A stretch of DNA of 64,000 nucleotides from JAYKJB01 sp035284745 [NCBI: Candidatus Sericytochromatia bacterium] (lineage in GTDB: Bacteria > Cyanobacteriota > Sericytochromatia > S15B-MN24). The position numbers and the translations under genes are program-made. The DNA is taken from the NCBI GenBank assembly GCA_035284745.1, contig JAYKIL010000008.1, positions 186,001 to 250,000 of the forward strand, in the 5' to 3' direction. Positions 24,366-32,173 of this stretch are shown piece after piece. Below the pieces are notes generated by a model. It searched no databases, was not told the origin of the DNA, and worked only from the letters and a program-made list of their open reading frames with translations. Every line of letters starts with the position of its first letter. Within the stretch, counting starts at the first letter, position 1.

Positions 24366-25041
24366 CAGAATAAACCCCGCGTGCTTGGTCTTGGACCAGT
24401 TTTCCACCATCAATGGTAAGAACTCTGCGCCTCATGTTGTCAACGACCAGTTTATTGTGGGTGGCCACCACCACCGTCGTTCCGTGCAAATTTATCTTGG
24501 TTAGCAAGCGCATAATATCCCATGAGGTTTCCGGGTCGAGGTTGCCCGTTGGTTCATCAGCGATGAGCAGTGGAGGAGTATTTACGATGGCCCGCGCCAG
24601 GCAAACGCGTTGTTGCTGGCCTCCTGACAACTCGGTCGGCAAAGCATCGGCGTAATCTCTGAGGCCGACCAGATCTAAACTGCTCCGCACGCGGTGTTGC
24701 ATCTCTGCTTTGCCAGTTCCAATGATCCGCAACGCGAAGGCCACGTTATCATAAACACAGCGGTCCATGAGTAATTTGTAATCTTGAAAGACGACCCCAA
24801 TGCGCTGGCGCAGTTGAGGCAGGTTGCGCGAAGAGATTTGCCCAATATCGACGCCGCTGATGATCACCTGGCCCGTCGTCGGTGTTTCGGCCCGATACAG
24901 CAGCTTCATGAGTGTCGATTTCCCGGCGCCCGAGGGGCCGACGATAAAGACGAACTCCCCTTGCTGAACCTCTAAATTCAGGCCGTGCAACGCCCGGACT
25001 CCGTTAGGATAAAGTTTGGTCACTTGCCTGAGACTGATCAC
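24352..25041 (-). CDS. ftsE: Cell division ATP-binding protein FtsE
   Basis: A 229-residue ABC ATPase. Walker A GPSGAGKST (about 36-44), Q-loop VVFQDYKLLMDRCVYDNVAF (FtsE-like), signature ELSGGQQQR, Walker B LLIADEPTGNLDP and the switch H in VVVATHN. The opening MISLRQVTKLYPNGVRALHG is typical of FtsE. Its GTG start overlaps the stop of the upstream glycosyltransferase as GTGA, so the two are translationally coupled. Confidence 0.95.
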   Translation of the reverse strand: MISLRQVTKLYPNGVRALHGLNLEVQQGEFVFIVGPSGAGKSTLMKLLYRAETPTTGQVIISGVDIGQISSRNLPQLRQRIGVVFQDYKLLMDRCVYDNVAFALRIIGTGKAEMQHRVRSSLDLVGLRDYADALPTELSGGQQQRVCLARAIVNTPPLLIADEPTGNLDPETSWDIMRLLTKINLHGTTVVVATHNKLVVDNMRRRVLTIDGGKLVQDQARGVYSVGVN

Positions 25042-25820
25042 GGCTTTTCCTCCACCCTCTGGGTGTTGCTATTCTGGGTCAGCACTCGATAAACGAATGG
25101 CGGCAATGTGGAGCGCATACGCTTCATACGCCACGGTTCTTGAATTAATCGGTATAACCATTCTAAATGTAAGCGTTGAAAGGTGGCAGGTGCCCGGCGC
25201 ACTCTGCCAGCAAAAACGTCAAGAGATCCTCCGACGCCGATTGCGATGGTGGCCTGCAATTCGTTTCTATGGCGTTCAATCCACTTTTCCTGGCGGGGAA
25301 CCCCAAGCGCCACCAATAGAATGTCTGGGCGAGCGGCCTTTATCTTATCCAGAAGGTCTGGTTCATCTTCGGGGCTGAAGAAGCCGTGATGACAGCCTGT
25401 GATCTGTAAGCCTGAATACCTTTGCTGCAACGCAACCGCAGCGGCCTCAGCGACCCCCGGCTTTCCTCCCAGTAGATAGAGCCGATGGCCGGTTTGTGCG
25501 ATGCGTGCGACCAGGGCCTGCACCAGATCGACCCCTGCCACTTTCACAACACGAGGGCCACTCTGTTGCCGCGCGATGGCCCACACCACACCAATGCCAT
25601 CAGGGGTTACCAGCGACGCTCGCTTTATGATATCCCCCAAATCTGCGTCCTCCAGAGCTTGTATCGCCATCTCAGCGTTCATGGTCACGACGTGAAATAT
25701 TTCAGGACACTCCGTTTTTCTGTTCTGCAGAAAATTCATCAGGCAACTGCAAGCCTCTTCGAGGCTTAAAGCATCAACGGGAAGGCCGAGAACATTTGCT
25801 CGTTTCGTTTCAGGTGGCAC
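25038..25820 (-). CDS. WecG/TagA/CpsF-family glycosyltransferase
   Basis: About 260 residues. Family motifs: MNAEMAIQALED, ASLVTPDGIGVVWAIAR, RLYLLGGKPGVAEAAA, DILLVALGVPRQEKWI, IGVGGSLDVFAG and APATFQRLHLEWLYRL. These enzymes add N-acetylmannosaminuronate or ManNAc-type sugars to a lipid-linked acceptor at the inner membrane during teichoic-acid, ECA or exopolysaccharide synthesis. GTG 25820 is preferred because AGGAGG lies just upstream; an in-frame TTG at 25835 precedes the site. It follows csaB with an overlap of about 11 bases, suggesting both work on one surface polysaccharide. Confidence 0.92.
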   Translation of the reverse strand: MPPETKRANVLGLPVDALSLEEACSCLMNFLQNRKTECPEIFHVVTMNAEMAIQALEDADLGDIIKRASLVTPDGIGVVWAIARQQSGPRVVKVAGVDLVQALVARIAQTGHRLYLLGGKPGVAEAAAVALQQRYSGLQITGCHHGFFSPEDEPDLLDKIKAARPDILLVALGVPRQEKWIERHRNELQATIAIGVGGSLDVFAGRVRRAPATFQRLHLEWLYRLIQEPWRMKRMRSTLPPFVYRVLTQNSNTQRVEEKP

Positions 25821-26964
25821 GAGACCTCCTTGCAATATCCACCGCCAATTGGGAGTTTTTCATTGCCGCTTCAGTCCAAGCAGCTCTCAACGATTGTAAA
25901 TGACTTCGTAAGGCGCCCCGCCGAGCCCACGCCTGATGCAAGGCGGATTGAAGTTCTGCGCTGTCTGCTAACGATTCAACCGATGGAATGGTGGGCAGGT
26001 TCGCAAGACGGGCGAATGCCTCGATTTTGGGATCGTAAATGATGCCAATGGCCGGCGTGGAAGCCGCGGCAGCCATGATCAAGGCGTGTAGCCGCATTCC
26101 AATGAGAAGGTCAACGCGCCCCAAGACTCCCAGCATTTCCTTGGCAGTGAGCGCCTGTTTCGCCATTACCACGACTGGTTTTTGGCCTTCTGGGCGCGCG
26201 GCCAGGCAATGTGACAACTCCTCGAGAAGCCAATCGTCCCCCGGTTTGTGAAACGGAAGCAGGAGAATCTGAGCATCCCAAGCCCGAGCGCATTGCGCCA
26301 GAACAGCAGAAAACGCCTTCAGTTGCTTCTCCAGCCACGCGGGCCACGGGCGGATGGACACGGCGACCACCGGTCGGACACGGTTAAGGCCCCACTGTTC
26401 CCACAGTGCGTCTGTCAGGTCAGCCGCCTGTGGTTTGGATGCGAGAACGGGATCGACCGTTAAGGATATCTCTTTGGAGCGAAGGCCGCATTCAATGAGT
26501 AAGTCTCGAGAGGCCGGGTCGCGAACCGTGATGGAATCGACACGGGATAGGACACCACCCACCATTCGACGACTCCAAAACGACTTCAAAGGCCCTACGC
26601 CTTGGGCAAAAACCATACGGGGAACGCCAGCCAGTCTCGCCAGTTCCAGAATGCCCAGATAGTATGGGACAGAGGCAGGCCCCGTCACATCTTGAAGTAA
26701 ACTGCCGCCGCCACTTATCAACAGGTCAGCACGGCGCAACGCTTGCCAAATTAATGGCGGCGAGACTCTTGAGACGTAATGTAGGCGAGGATCGTGCTGA
26801 CTCTTAACGGCTTGCCCCAGTGCGATCACTTCTAGGTCCGATTCGATGGCCCAAAGTTGCTCGCAAACAGCCTCTAGAATGGCTTCGTCACCCAGGTTAT
26901 GAAACCCAAAGTAACCGGAAATGACGATCCTGAGGGTTTTCTTTTCAGCGGAGAAACTCGCCAT
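25810..26964 (-). CDS. csaB: Polysaccharide pyruvyl transferase CsaB
   Basis: About 384 residues. The opening RIVISGYFGFHNLGDEAILEAV, then DLLISGGGSLLQDVTGPASVPYYL, RMVFAQGVGPL and the C-terminal DLLIGMRLHALIMAAAASTP are hallmarks of CsaB-type pyruvyl transferases, which add ketal pyruvate from PEP to surface glycans. In several phyla pyruvylated glycans anchor S-layer (SLH) proteins. ATG 26964 is the most likely start; an upstream TTG at 27042 would overlap the preceding gene. No SLH protein is visible in the window. Confidence 0.9.
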   Translation of the reverse strand: MASFSAEKKTLRIVISGYFGFHNLGDEAILEAVCEQLWAIESDLEVIALGQAVKSQHDPRLHYVSRVSPPLIWQALRRADLLISGGGSLLQDVTGPASVPYYLGILELARLAGVPRMVFAQGVGPLKSFWSRRMVGGVLSRVDSITVRDPASRDLLIECGLRSKEISLTVDPVLASKPQAADLTDALWEQWGLNRVRPVVAVSIRPWPAWLEKQLKAFSAVLAQCARAWDAQILLLPFHKPGDDWLLEELSHCLAARPEGQKPVVVMAKQALTAKEMLGVLGRVDLLIGMRLHALIMAAAASTPAIGIIYDPKIEAFARLANLPTIPSVESLADSAELQSALHQAWARRGALRSHLQSLRAAWTEAAMKNSQLAVDIARRSRAT

Positions 26965-27004
26965 CGGGCGCTTGCTCTTTTCTTTTCGGGCCCTATCGTG
27001 GACT

Positions 27005-27469
27005 CTAGTGGTTCTTATTTTGCTGATCGATGGCCCAGCCAATCATTTCGGGTGTGCAAAAGTTGAACCCGATGAGAATGGCACCCAAAAGTTCCCCTGT
27101 ATTTTCTTGTTCAACCAATGCGATATCCAGCTGTTCTTGAGAGATACAGCGGGTTCTTACGAGAATCTGTCCAAGTCGTAGATCTGCCAGTTGCGATTTC
27201 AGCGCTTCGTGAACACTTTCAACGGAGGCAAAGCCTTTTTCAACGACGACCTCTCCGAGCAGCGTGCCTGGATTTTCATCCTGGAAGGACAGGCACTCCT
27301 CAAGCTGCGACAGATCAATCACCCTATTTCTTAAAAGCAACTGACCAATGCGGGTGTCTTCGACCAAGCTTCCCGGTCCGTTCCAGCTTGATGGTGGCTC
27401 AGGCACGGGAAATTCTGCATGTGTCAGACGGCCAGTGGTGTCGTCTGATGGGTGGGAATTGAAATCCAC
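27005..27469 (-). CDS. Stand-alone MshEN/GspE-N-like domain protein
   Basis: 154 residues from GTG 27469, with GAGAGG five bases upstream. Two copies of the same ~55-residue unit are visible: RIGQLLLRNRVIDLSQLEECL with LLGEVVVEKGFASVESV, and LGQILVRTRCISQEQLDIAL with LLGAILIGFNFCTPEMI. This is the MshEN (GspE N-terminal) fold that in MshE binds cyclic di-GMP, here without any ATPase domain. The N-terminal 35 residues are Pro-rich and disordered. It heads the operon csaB-tagA-ftsE-ftsX, so it could be a sensor for envelope assembly, which is inference. Confidence 0.75.
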   Translation of the reverse strand: MDFNSHPSDDTTGRLTHAEFPVPEPPSSWNGPGSLVEDTRIGQLLLRNRVIDLSQLEECLSFQDENPGTLLGEVVVEKGFASVESVHEALKSQLADLRLGQILVRTRCISQEQLDIALVEQENTGELLGAILIGFNFCTPEMIGWAIDQQNKNH

Positions 27470-27574
27470 CGAAACCTCTCAGCTGCCTCTCAATAGACGG
27501 AGAACCGTGTCATTCTAGGCGCTGCGGAGGCTTGCGTCAACGGGTTTCGCGACGCAACGGCACATGCGGCCACG

Positions 27575-28735
27575 CTAAGCGGTTGACTGCTCGGTTGAGG
27601 CAGAAGCCCCCGTTTGTTCGAGTTCCACAGGGGATAGGACCTCCCTCGGCAGAAGCAAGCGTCCGATTGTATAGGTCAATAAGGCGCGTATCACGGTAGC
27701 GATGGGGACGGCAATGAGTAGGCCCGCGGCTCCTCCATAATGCTCGCCAATCAGAAGTGCCAACACCACCAACGCGGGATGTAGCTCGGCATTGTGACCG
27801 ATGATATTCGGATTGAGCAAATTCGCCTCGATGAGATGAATCACAAGGATCCAAAGCAACGCAAATACGCCCGTCAGGAGGGAAGTCGTGAGAGCCACTA
27901 GAACGATGGGGATGGTACTGATCAGCGTTCCGAACACCGGGATGAGGCTGAAAACACCGGCAAGCAAGCCTAACGAGACGGCGAATTTCACCCCGATAAA
28001 GAGAAGGCCAACCGTGGTGAGTACGCCATTGACAATACAAACCCCAATTTGCCCCCTGACCGCACCCGTCAATCCTCGATCGATATCCACCACCAAGGTC
28101 CCGATTCCAGGACGATAACGCTCGGGTATCAGTCGGCCGAGCCACTCCTGAAGACGCGGCAAGTCGTAGAGTAGGAATCCCGTCAGCATAAAGACCAAAA
28201 CAACCATCAGTATGGCAGAGGCAATTCCCGCAATGAGATCGCGCGCGCGCTTGGCGAGTTCCATCACGTGGCTATTTACGGCATCGAGACCGCCCGTCAG
28301 GCTTTCTTGTAAATTGCGTTTGATGTCAAAGGGTACATTGTAGGTGTCCAGGTGCGTTTGCCACGTAATCACCCAACTCGGAAGCACTTCCCGCTCGAAG
28401 TGAACGAACTGGGCGGGAACAATTTGCGCCATTCGCGCAAATTCGTGATAGATCTGCGGCACCAAGAACAGGCTGACAAACCACACCGCAATGGCAAAGG
28501 CAATGTAAACGGCCACGATGCCTGTGAGACGCCCCAGTTTTCTATTTCCGATGGCGCAATGAGAAATGTACGTTACCGCCGGATTCAGCAAATAAACCAA
28601 CACAAACGCAATGTAGAACGGCGTGAGGGTTTTGCCTAAGACAGTCACCCCCGCCAAGGCAATTGCCAGCAAGGCCAACAGCAAAAGGCCACGGCTCTCG
28701 TCATTGAGCGGCCAAGACAAATACTTATGCGGCAT
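27575..28735 (-). CDS. AI-2E (YhhT/PerM) family permease-like protein
   Basis: 386 residues, polytopic. Hydrophobic helices near residues 14-45, 63-85, 155-185 and then a cluster from about 205 to 365. Family-typical segments are VLVYLLNPAVTYIS, LTGAVRGQIGVCIVNGVLTTVGLLFIGV, FSLIPVFGTLISTIPIVLVAL and LNPNIIGHNAELHPALVVLALLIG. Members export small molecules or ions; the substrate cannot be predicted. The ATG at 28735 lies 19 bases after the PNP stop, so both may be co-transcribed. Confidence 0.9.
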   Translation of the reverse strand: MPHKYLSWPLNDESRGLLLLALLAIALAGVTVLGKTLTPFYIAFVLVYLLNPAVTYISHCAIGNRKLGRLTGIVAVYIAFAIAVWFVSLFLVPQIYHEFARMAQIVPAQFVHFEREVLPSWVITWQTHLDTYNVPFDIKRNLQESLTGGLDAVNSHVMELAKRARDLIAGIASAILMVVLVFMLTGFLLYDLPRLQEWLGRLIPERYRPGIGTLVVDIDRGLTGAVRGQIGVCIVNGVLTTVGLLFIGVKFAVSLGLLAGVFSLIPVFGTLISTIPIVLVALTTSLLTGVFALLWILVIHLIEANLLNPNIIGHNAELHPALVVLALLIGEHYGGAAGLLIAVPIATVIRALLTYTIGRLLLPREVLSPVELEQTGASASTEQSTA

Positions 28736-28754
28736 CTAATGCGTAGGCTCCCCC

Positions 28755-29609
28755 TTAAAGTGCCGCGAGAATTCCTCGAACGAGCCGCTCGAGCGTGGGG
28801 CCAACACGCCTCGCAACCGCCAGTATCTCCTCTTCCGTCGCGTGGTGGCCGGAGTCTGGAATGGCCATATCAGAGATGGTTCCAATGCCGAGCACACGCA
28901 TTCCGGCGTGCGTCGCGGTAATCACCTCCGGAACGGTCGACATCCCTATCGAATCGGCACCAATTTTAATCAGGTACCGCAATTCAGCTTTTGTAAAATA
29001 TGCGGGCCCCTGGATGCCGGCATAGACACCTTCACGCAATACAACTCCTTGTTTTAGTGCCACTCGGTGGGCAAGCTCAATCAAGTCGGGGCGATAGGCA
29101 TCGAACATGACAGGGAATCGCTCACCGATCTCCGGGTCGTTCGGTCCCACCAAAGGATTCACGCCCATCAGGTTGATATGATCGTGAATCAACATGAGAT
29201 CGCCGGCCTTAAAGCGATGATTGAGCCCCCCTGTCGCACACGTAACAATCAACGTGTCGACACCGAGGGCCCGCATCACCCTGATTGGAAAGGCCACCTG
29301 GTGGGGAGTGTATCCTTCATACAGATGGAAACGGCCTTGCATGACTGCCACCGTGTGACCCTCAAGAGTTCCCAAGACTAAATTTCCGGCGTGTCCCGGA
29401 GCAGTCGAAACGGGAAAATGCGGGATCGTGCCATAGGGTAGAACCGCCGAGTCACTGACTGCGCCTGCAATGGAGCCCAAGCCGCTGCCCAATATGATGC
29501 CAACGCTGGGTTTTTGCCCATAGTGGCCCCGGATGAATTCTGCAGCGGACTCTATCTCCCGTCGCTGAGCGATGACGGCGTGCGGAAGAGATTGTGCTAT
29601 CGGATTCAC
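28755..29609 (-). CDS. Purine nucleoside phosphorylase (trimeric PNP type)
   Basis: 284 residues from GTG 29609, with AAGGAGG upstream. The class I PNP motifs are present: GIILGSGLGS (phosphate loop), VMQGRFHLYEGY, TCATGGLNHRFKAGDLMLIHDHIN and GVYAGIQGPAYFTKAELRYL. It splits purine nucleosides with phosphate for salvage. At the base-recognition site, where 6-oxopurine-specific trimeric PNPs have a T/S-N pair, this protein has ISDMAIPD, with Asp as in MTA phosphorylase. Specificity may therefore include 6-aminopurines. A tRNA-Lys gene lies 56 bases upstream on the same strand. Confidence 0.92.
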   Translation of the reverse strand: MNPIAQSLPHAVIAQRREIESAAEFIRGHYGQKPSVGIILGSGLGSIAGAVSDSAVLPYGTIPHFPVSTAPGHAGNLVLGTLEGHTVAVMQGRFHLYEGYTPHQVAFPIRVMRALGVDTLIVTCATGGLNHRFKAGDLMLIHDHINLMGVNPLVGPNDPEIGERFPVMFDAYRPDLIELAHRVALKQGVVLREGVYAGIQGPAYFTKAELRYLIKIGADSIGMSTVPEVITATHAGMRVLGIGTISDMAIPDSGHHATEEEILAVARRVGPTLERLVRGILAAL

Positions 29610-29665
29610 TCCATTCCTCCTTGAAACCGCCGCCCCGCCTCATAATCGGCGGGGCGGAGACTGAG

Positions 29666-29738
<73 letters not shown>

Positions 29739-29848
29739 AAGCAATACGTCGTATCGCCCGAGCGATATGATAGCACAGGGGACAAGAAGGGGCATTGGAT
29801 AGTTAGTACAGCCCGTTGAGCCATTTCAATCATACGGTGCCGGCGTAC

Positions 29849-29877
29849 AAAAAAAGCCTTGCAGTGTGCAAGGCTTT
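29849..29877 (-). terminator. Rho-independent terminator after tRNA-Ser(GGA)
   Basis: On the minus strand AAAGCCTTGCA and TGCAAGGCTTT form a stem closed by a very short loop, followed by a run of Ts. It ends the tRNA-Lys/tRNA-Ser transcript. Confidence 0.88.
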
Positions 29878-29917
29878 CCTGTTCTGTCATCTCCCATTGA
29901 CCGGTGACAACACATGG

Positions 29918-30007
29918 CGGGCAGGGAGGGATTCGAACCCTCGGTACGGGGTTAAGCCGCACACATCATTTCCAGTGATGCCCTTTCGACCACTCAGGCA
30001 CCTGCCC
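29918..30007 (-). tRNA. tRNA-Ser (anticodon GGA)
   Basis: A 90-nt class II tRNA. The acceptor GGGCAGG pairs with CCTGCCC, the anticodon stem CATCA/TGATG encloses CTGGAAA (GGA), there is a long variable arm, and the T-loop is GGTTCGAATCC. The discriminator is G and CCA is not encoded. It follows tRNA-Lys copy 2 after five bases. Confidence 0.96.
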
Positions 30008-30012
30008 AGAAG

Positions 30013-30085
<73 letters not shown>

Positions 30086-30099
30086 CCCACTTCCCAAGC

Positions 30100-30129
30100 A
30101 AGATAGCACCGAAACAACTTTGGTGTCAA
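30100..30129 (-). promoter_or_regulatory. Sigma-70-type promoter of the tRNA-Lys/tRNA-Ser unit
   Basis: On the minus strand TTGACA (30129-30124), an 18-base spacer and TATCTT (30105-30100) lie about 14 bases before the tRNA-Lys 5' end. Confidence 0.75.
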
Positions 30130-30183
30130 TCGCCCGGTGCCTGCCGTCAAAAAACGCTGGCGCAGCGTTGAGGGCGCGGTATA

Positions 30184-31179
30184 ATGTATGGAATGTTGTT
30201 TTCTACCTTTCGCCCGTTTTGGGGCCTTGCGTTTGTTGGCCTGTGGCTCGCAATTCTTGGTTCCCCCGCCGATTCAGCCAGACGAGCAGCCACGGCGCCA
30301 AGTAATTCGTTGACGTCCGCTCAACGCACGGTTCTGGTTCGCGGGATGCACTTTGATAAAGTTCGACATACGGTGAGCCTGCGGGTGACGGGTCAGGTAT
30401 CCATCAGTACTCGAACAGTATCCTCTCCGACTCGCTTGGTGGTGGATTTAACCCGCGCTCGACTTGTCACTCCGAACCGCGAGATGGTGGTGCGTGACCC
30501 CCTGATTAAACGCATCCGAATCGCACAATTCTCTCTGACCCCGCCCGTTGTGAGGCTTGTTATCGAACCGCGAATTTCTCCGGAGCCCACCCTCGCGGTT
30601 CAGCAGACAGGTCGTGCTATTTTTGTTTCAGTGGCCCGAGCACAGCCCGCGTCCAATATGAATGATGGCCTCCCCCCCGACGAGAGCTTTGAGTCCCCTG
30701 AATCGCCTGTCGACGGAGACAGCCCTCAACAACAAGCTTTGCCTGAGCGGCGCTCGCCAAGCGACAACGCACCTCGGGGTTCCGGTACCATACGCAGTCG
30801 ACTCCTTCCGCCCCCTCCGGAAACTCGCCCTGAGAAGAAGGGCGGGAACGAACCGCCCCTGGTTGAGCAGGAGCGAAATCTTCATACAGCACCGACCGGC
30901 CAAGGCGTTGGCGTCGAGAAGGTGGGGCCCTTGCGTCCTGCCGTGACCGAGCCGGTTCCTTCGCCATCCCCGCTGACGCCCGAGCCGGTTCCTTCGCCAT
31001 CCCCGCTGACGCCTGAGCCCGAGGTAACACCAGGGGTGCCCGAGAATGTGCCCGGGGTCCCTGTGCTTCCACCAGACTTCGACCCCAAGAATCCCTCGTC
31101 GGGGCCGGTGTCTCCCGGTATGCCGCCCGAGAAGACGACATCCGAAACGAGCAGCGAAACTGTTCCTGGCGAGCCTTAA
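30184..31179 (+). CDS. AMIN-domain protein with Pro-rich C-terminus
   Basis: 331 residues. A hydrophobic N-terminal segment (FWGLAFVGLWLAILGSPADSA) is probably a signal peptide. Residues ~50-150 form an AMIN domain (HTVSLRVTGQVSISTRTVSS, then RLVVDLTRARLVTPN and IKRIRIAQFSLTPPVVRLV), a periplasmic peptidoglycan-targeting module found in AmiC amidases and secretins. The C-terminal ~180 residues are Pro/Ser/Glu-rich and disordered, with an 11-residue tandem repeat, and no amidase domain follows. There is no ribosome site. A TATAAT overlaps the ATG at 30184, and ATG 30193 may be the true, possibly leaderless, start. Probably a periplasmic cell-wall-associated protein. Confidence 0.78.
   Translation: MYGMLFSTFRPFWGLAFVGLWLAILGSPADSARRAATAPSNSLTSAQRTVLVRGMHFDKVRHTVSLRVTGQVSISTRTVSSPTRLVVDLTRARLVTPNREMVVRDPLIKRIRIAQFSLTPPVVRLVIEPRISPEPTLAVQQTGRAIFVSVARAQPASNMNDGLPPDESFESPESPVDGDSPQQQALPERRSPSDNAPRGSGTIRSRLLPPPPETRPEKKGGNEPPLVEQERNLHTAPTGQGVGVEKVGPLRPAVTEPVPSPSPLTPEPVPSPSPLTPEPEVTPGVPENVPGVPVLPPDFDPKNPSSGPVSPGMPPEKTTSETSSETVPGEP
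30949..31014 (+). repeat. Two tandem 33-bp units inside the AMIN gene
   Basis: Two consecutive 33-bp copies differing only in the last base, each encoding EPVPSPSPLTP. Near-identity at the DNA level suggests a recent in-frame duplication in the disordered tail. Confidence 0.95.
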
Positions 31180-31187
31180 GGGGAAAT

Positions 31188-31577
31188 ATGTCTCACTTTT
31201 CTCGGGTGCAAACCAAGATGACAGACGCGGGTTGTCTGCATCGGGCTTTGGTTGCCTTGAATTACCAAGTGCGGGAGAACGCCTTGGTGCGAGGGTATGT
31301 GGGGCGCGTTGAGTCGGCAGACTTTGTCGTAGACCCCGGCGGCCATTATGATATTGGTTTCACCCGGCACAAGGATGGAACTTTTTTTGTGGTGGCGGAC
31401 TGGTGGGGAGTGCAGAAAGATACAGGCCTGCGAGAGCAGGATGTGCTTCCCAAGGTCAATCAACGTTATGCGTATGAAGTCATTTCAAATGCATTGGCCG
31501 CCCAAGGTTTTCAGTTGGTGCACGAACATCAGGGACAGGATCGTTCTATCCAAATGACTTTGCGCCGTTGGAGTTAA
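31188..31577 (+). CDS. DUF1257 (Ycf35-like) protein
   Basis: 129 residues, ATG 31188 with AAGGGG a few bases upstream and only eight bases after the AMIN gene. The sequence opens MSHFSRVQTKMTDAGCLHRAL and continues with FVVDPGGHYDIGFTRHKDGTFFVVADWWGV and QRYAYEVISNALAAQGFQLV, all characteristic of DUF1257. This family includes the cyanobacterial and algal plastid protein Ycf35, whose function is not established. Its presence is an indicator of cyanobacterial affinity rather than of photosynthesis. Confidence 0.85.
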   Translation: MSHFSRVQTKMTDAGCLHRALVALNYQVRENALVRGYVGRVESADFVVDPGGHYDIGFTRHKDGTFFVVADWWGVQKDTGLREQDVLPKVNQRYAYEVISNALAAQGFQLVHEHQGQDRSIQMTLRRWS

Positions 31578-31610
31578 ATCTCTCGGGCTTTATGAATCTC
31601 AGTCCGTATT

Positions 31611-32087
31611 TCAGGGGCGCGAGCGCAATCCACCCAGTGCGGGAGCATCGCCCATTTCATCCTCGTCTTCACGGCACGCACGGATCAAAGCGGGTTCAAG
31701 GCCTGTGCGCACAGGTAATGCCAGGCTTGATAAAAGACCATTGAGTTCAATTCGAACTCCCCATACAGGGGGCGTCCAAAGACCGTGGCGAGGAATTTTT
31801 TGCACTCTGACCACACGGCCTTCGACAATCAATCCGGCATCAACAACAGGCGCGAGAACGGCTGCAAGTGCTCGGGGTAAGAAACCGAGTTTCCGCCCCC
31901 CCGCTTTCCCGTCTCGAGCCTGCAGAGCGATAGCATTTTGGTCAAAAGGATTCATCGGTTCACGAACGAGCAGGAGGGGATCGCCAGGGACAAGGAGGCG
32001 CGCCAACGCCTGGCGGGATGTACCATCCGGATTATCGAATGTAACCCCGGCAATCCGGGTCTCGACGGTGACAAACTGGTCCTGCAT
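31611..32087 (-). CDS. HIRAN-domain protein
   Basis: 158 residues. The N-terminal ~90 residues match HIRAN: TVETRIAGVTFDNPDG, then PLLLVREPMNPFDQNAIAL and KLGFLPRALAAVLAPVVDAG. HIRAN domains bind single-stranded DNA 3' ends or stalled forks in HLTF/Rad5-type proteins, and also occur alone in bacteria. No helicase or nuclease domain is attached here. The C-terminus is short and acidic. No strong ribosome site precedes the ATG at 32087. It is divergent from the large TPR gene. Confidence 0.8.
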   Translation of the reverse strand: MQDQFVTVETRIAGVTFDNPDGTSRQALARLLVPGDPLLLVREPMNPFDQNAIALQARDGKAGGRKLGFLPRALAAVLAPVVDAGLIVEGRVVRVQKIPRHGLWTPPVWGVRIELNGLLSSLALPVRTGLEPALIRACREDEDEMGDAPALGGLRSRP

Positions 32088-32140
32088 AGGGTGACCGCAT
32101 GAGCGAAAAACGCAAGAGAAAAAAGTGAACTTCTGTCATT

Positions 32141-32173
32141 GTGAAGGCGATGAACTTCGCCTTCACGTATAAT
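32141..32173. promoter_or_regulatory. Inverted repeat followed by TATAAT in the HIRAN/TPR divergent region
   Basis: GTGAAGGCGA (32141-32150) and TCGCCTTCAC (32157-32166) form a perfect 10-bp dyad around six bases, directly followed by TATAAT (32168-32173). This looks like an operator overlapping a promoter for the TPR gene. No convincing -35 element is seen. Confidence 0.45.

Noticed and set aside
30617-31141. 174-codon minus-strand ORF opposite the AMIN gene
   Set aside because: It mirrors the repetitive Pro-rich region and has no ribosome site. The AMIN frame is supported by its domain.
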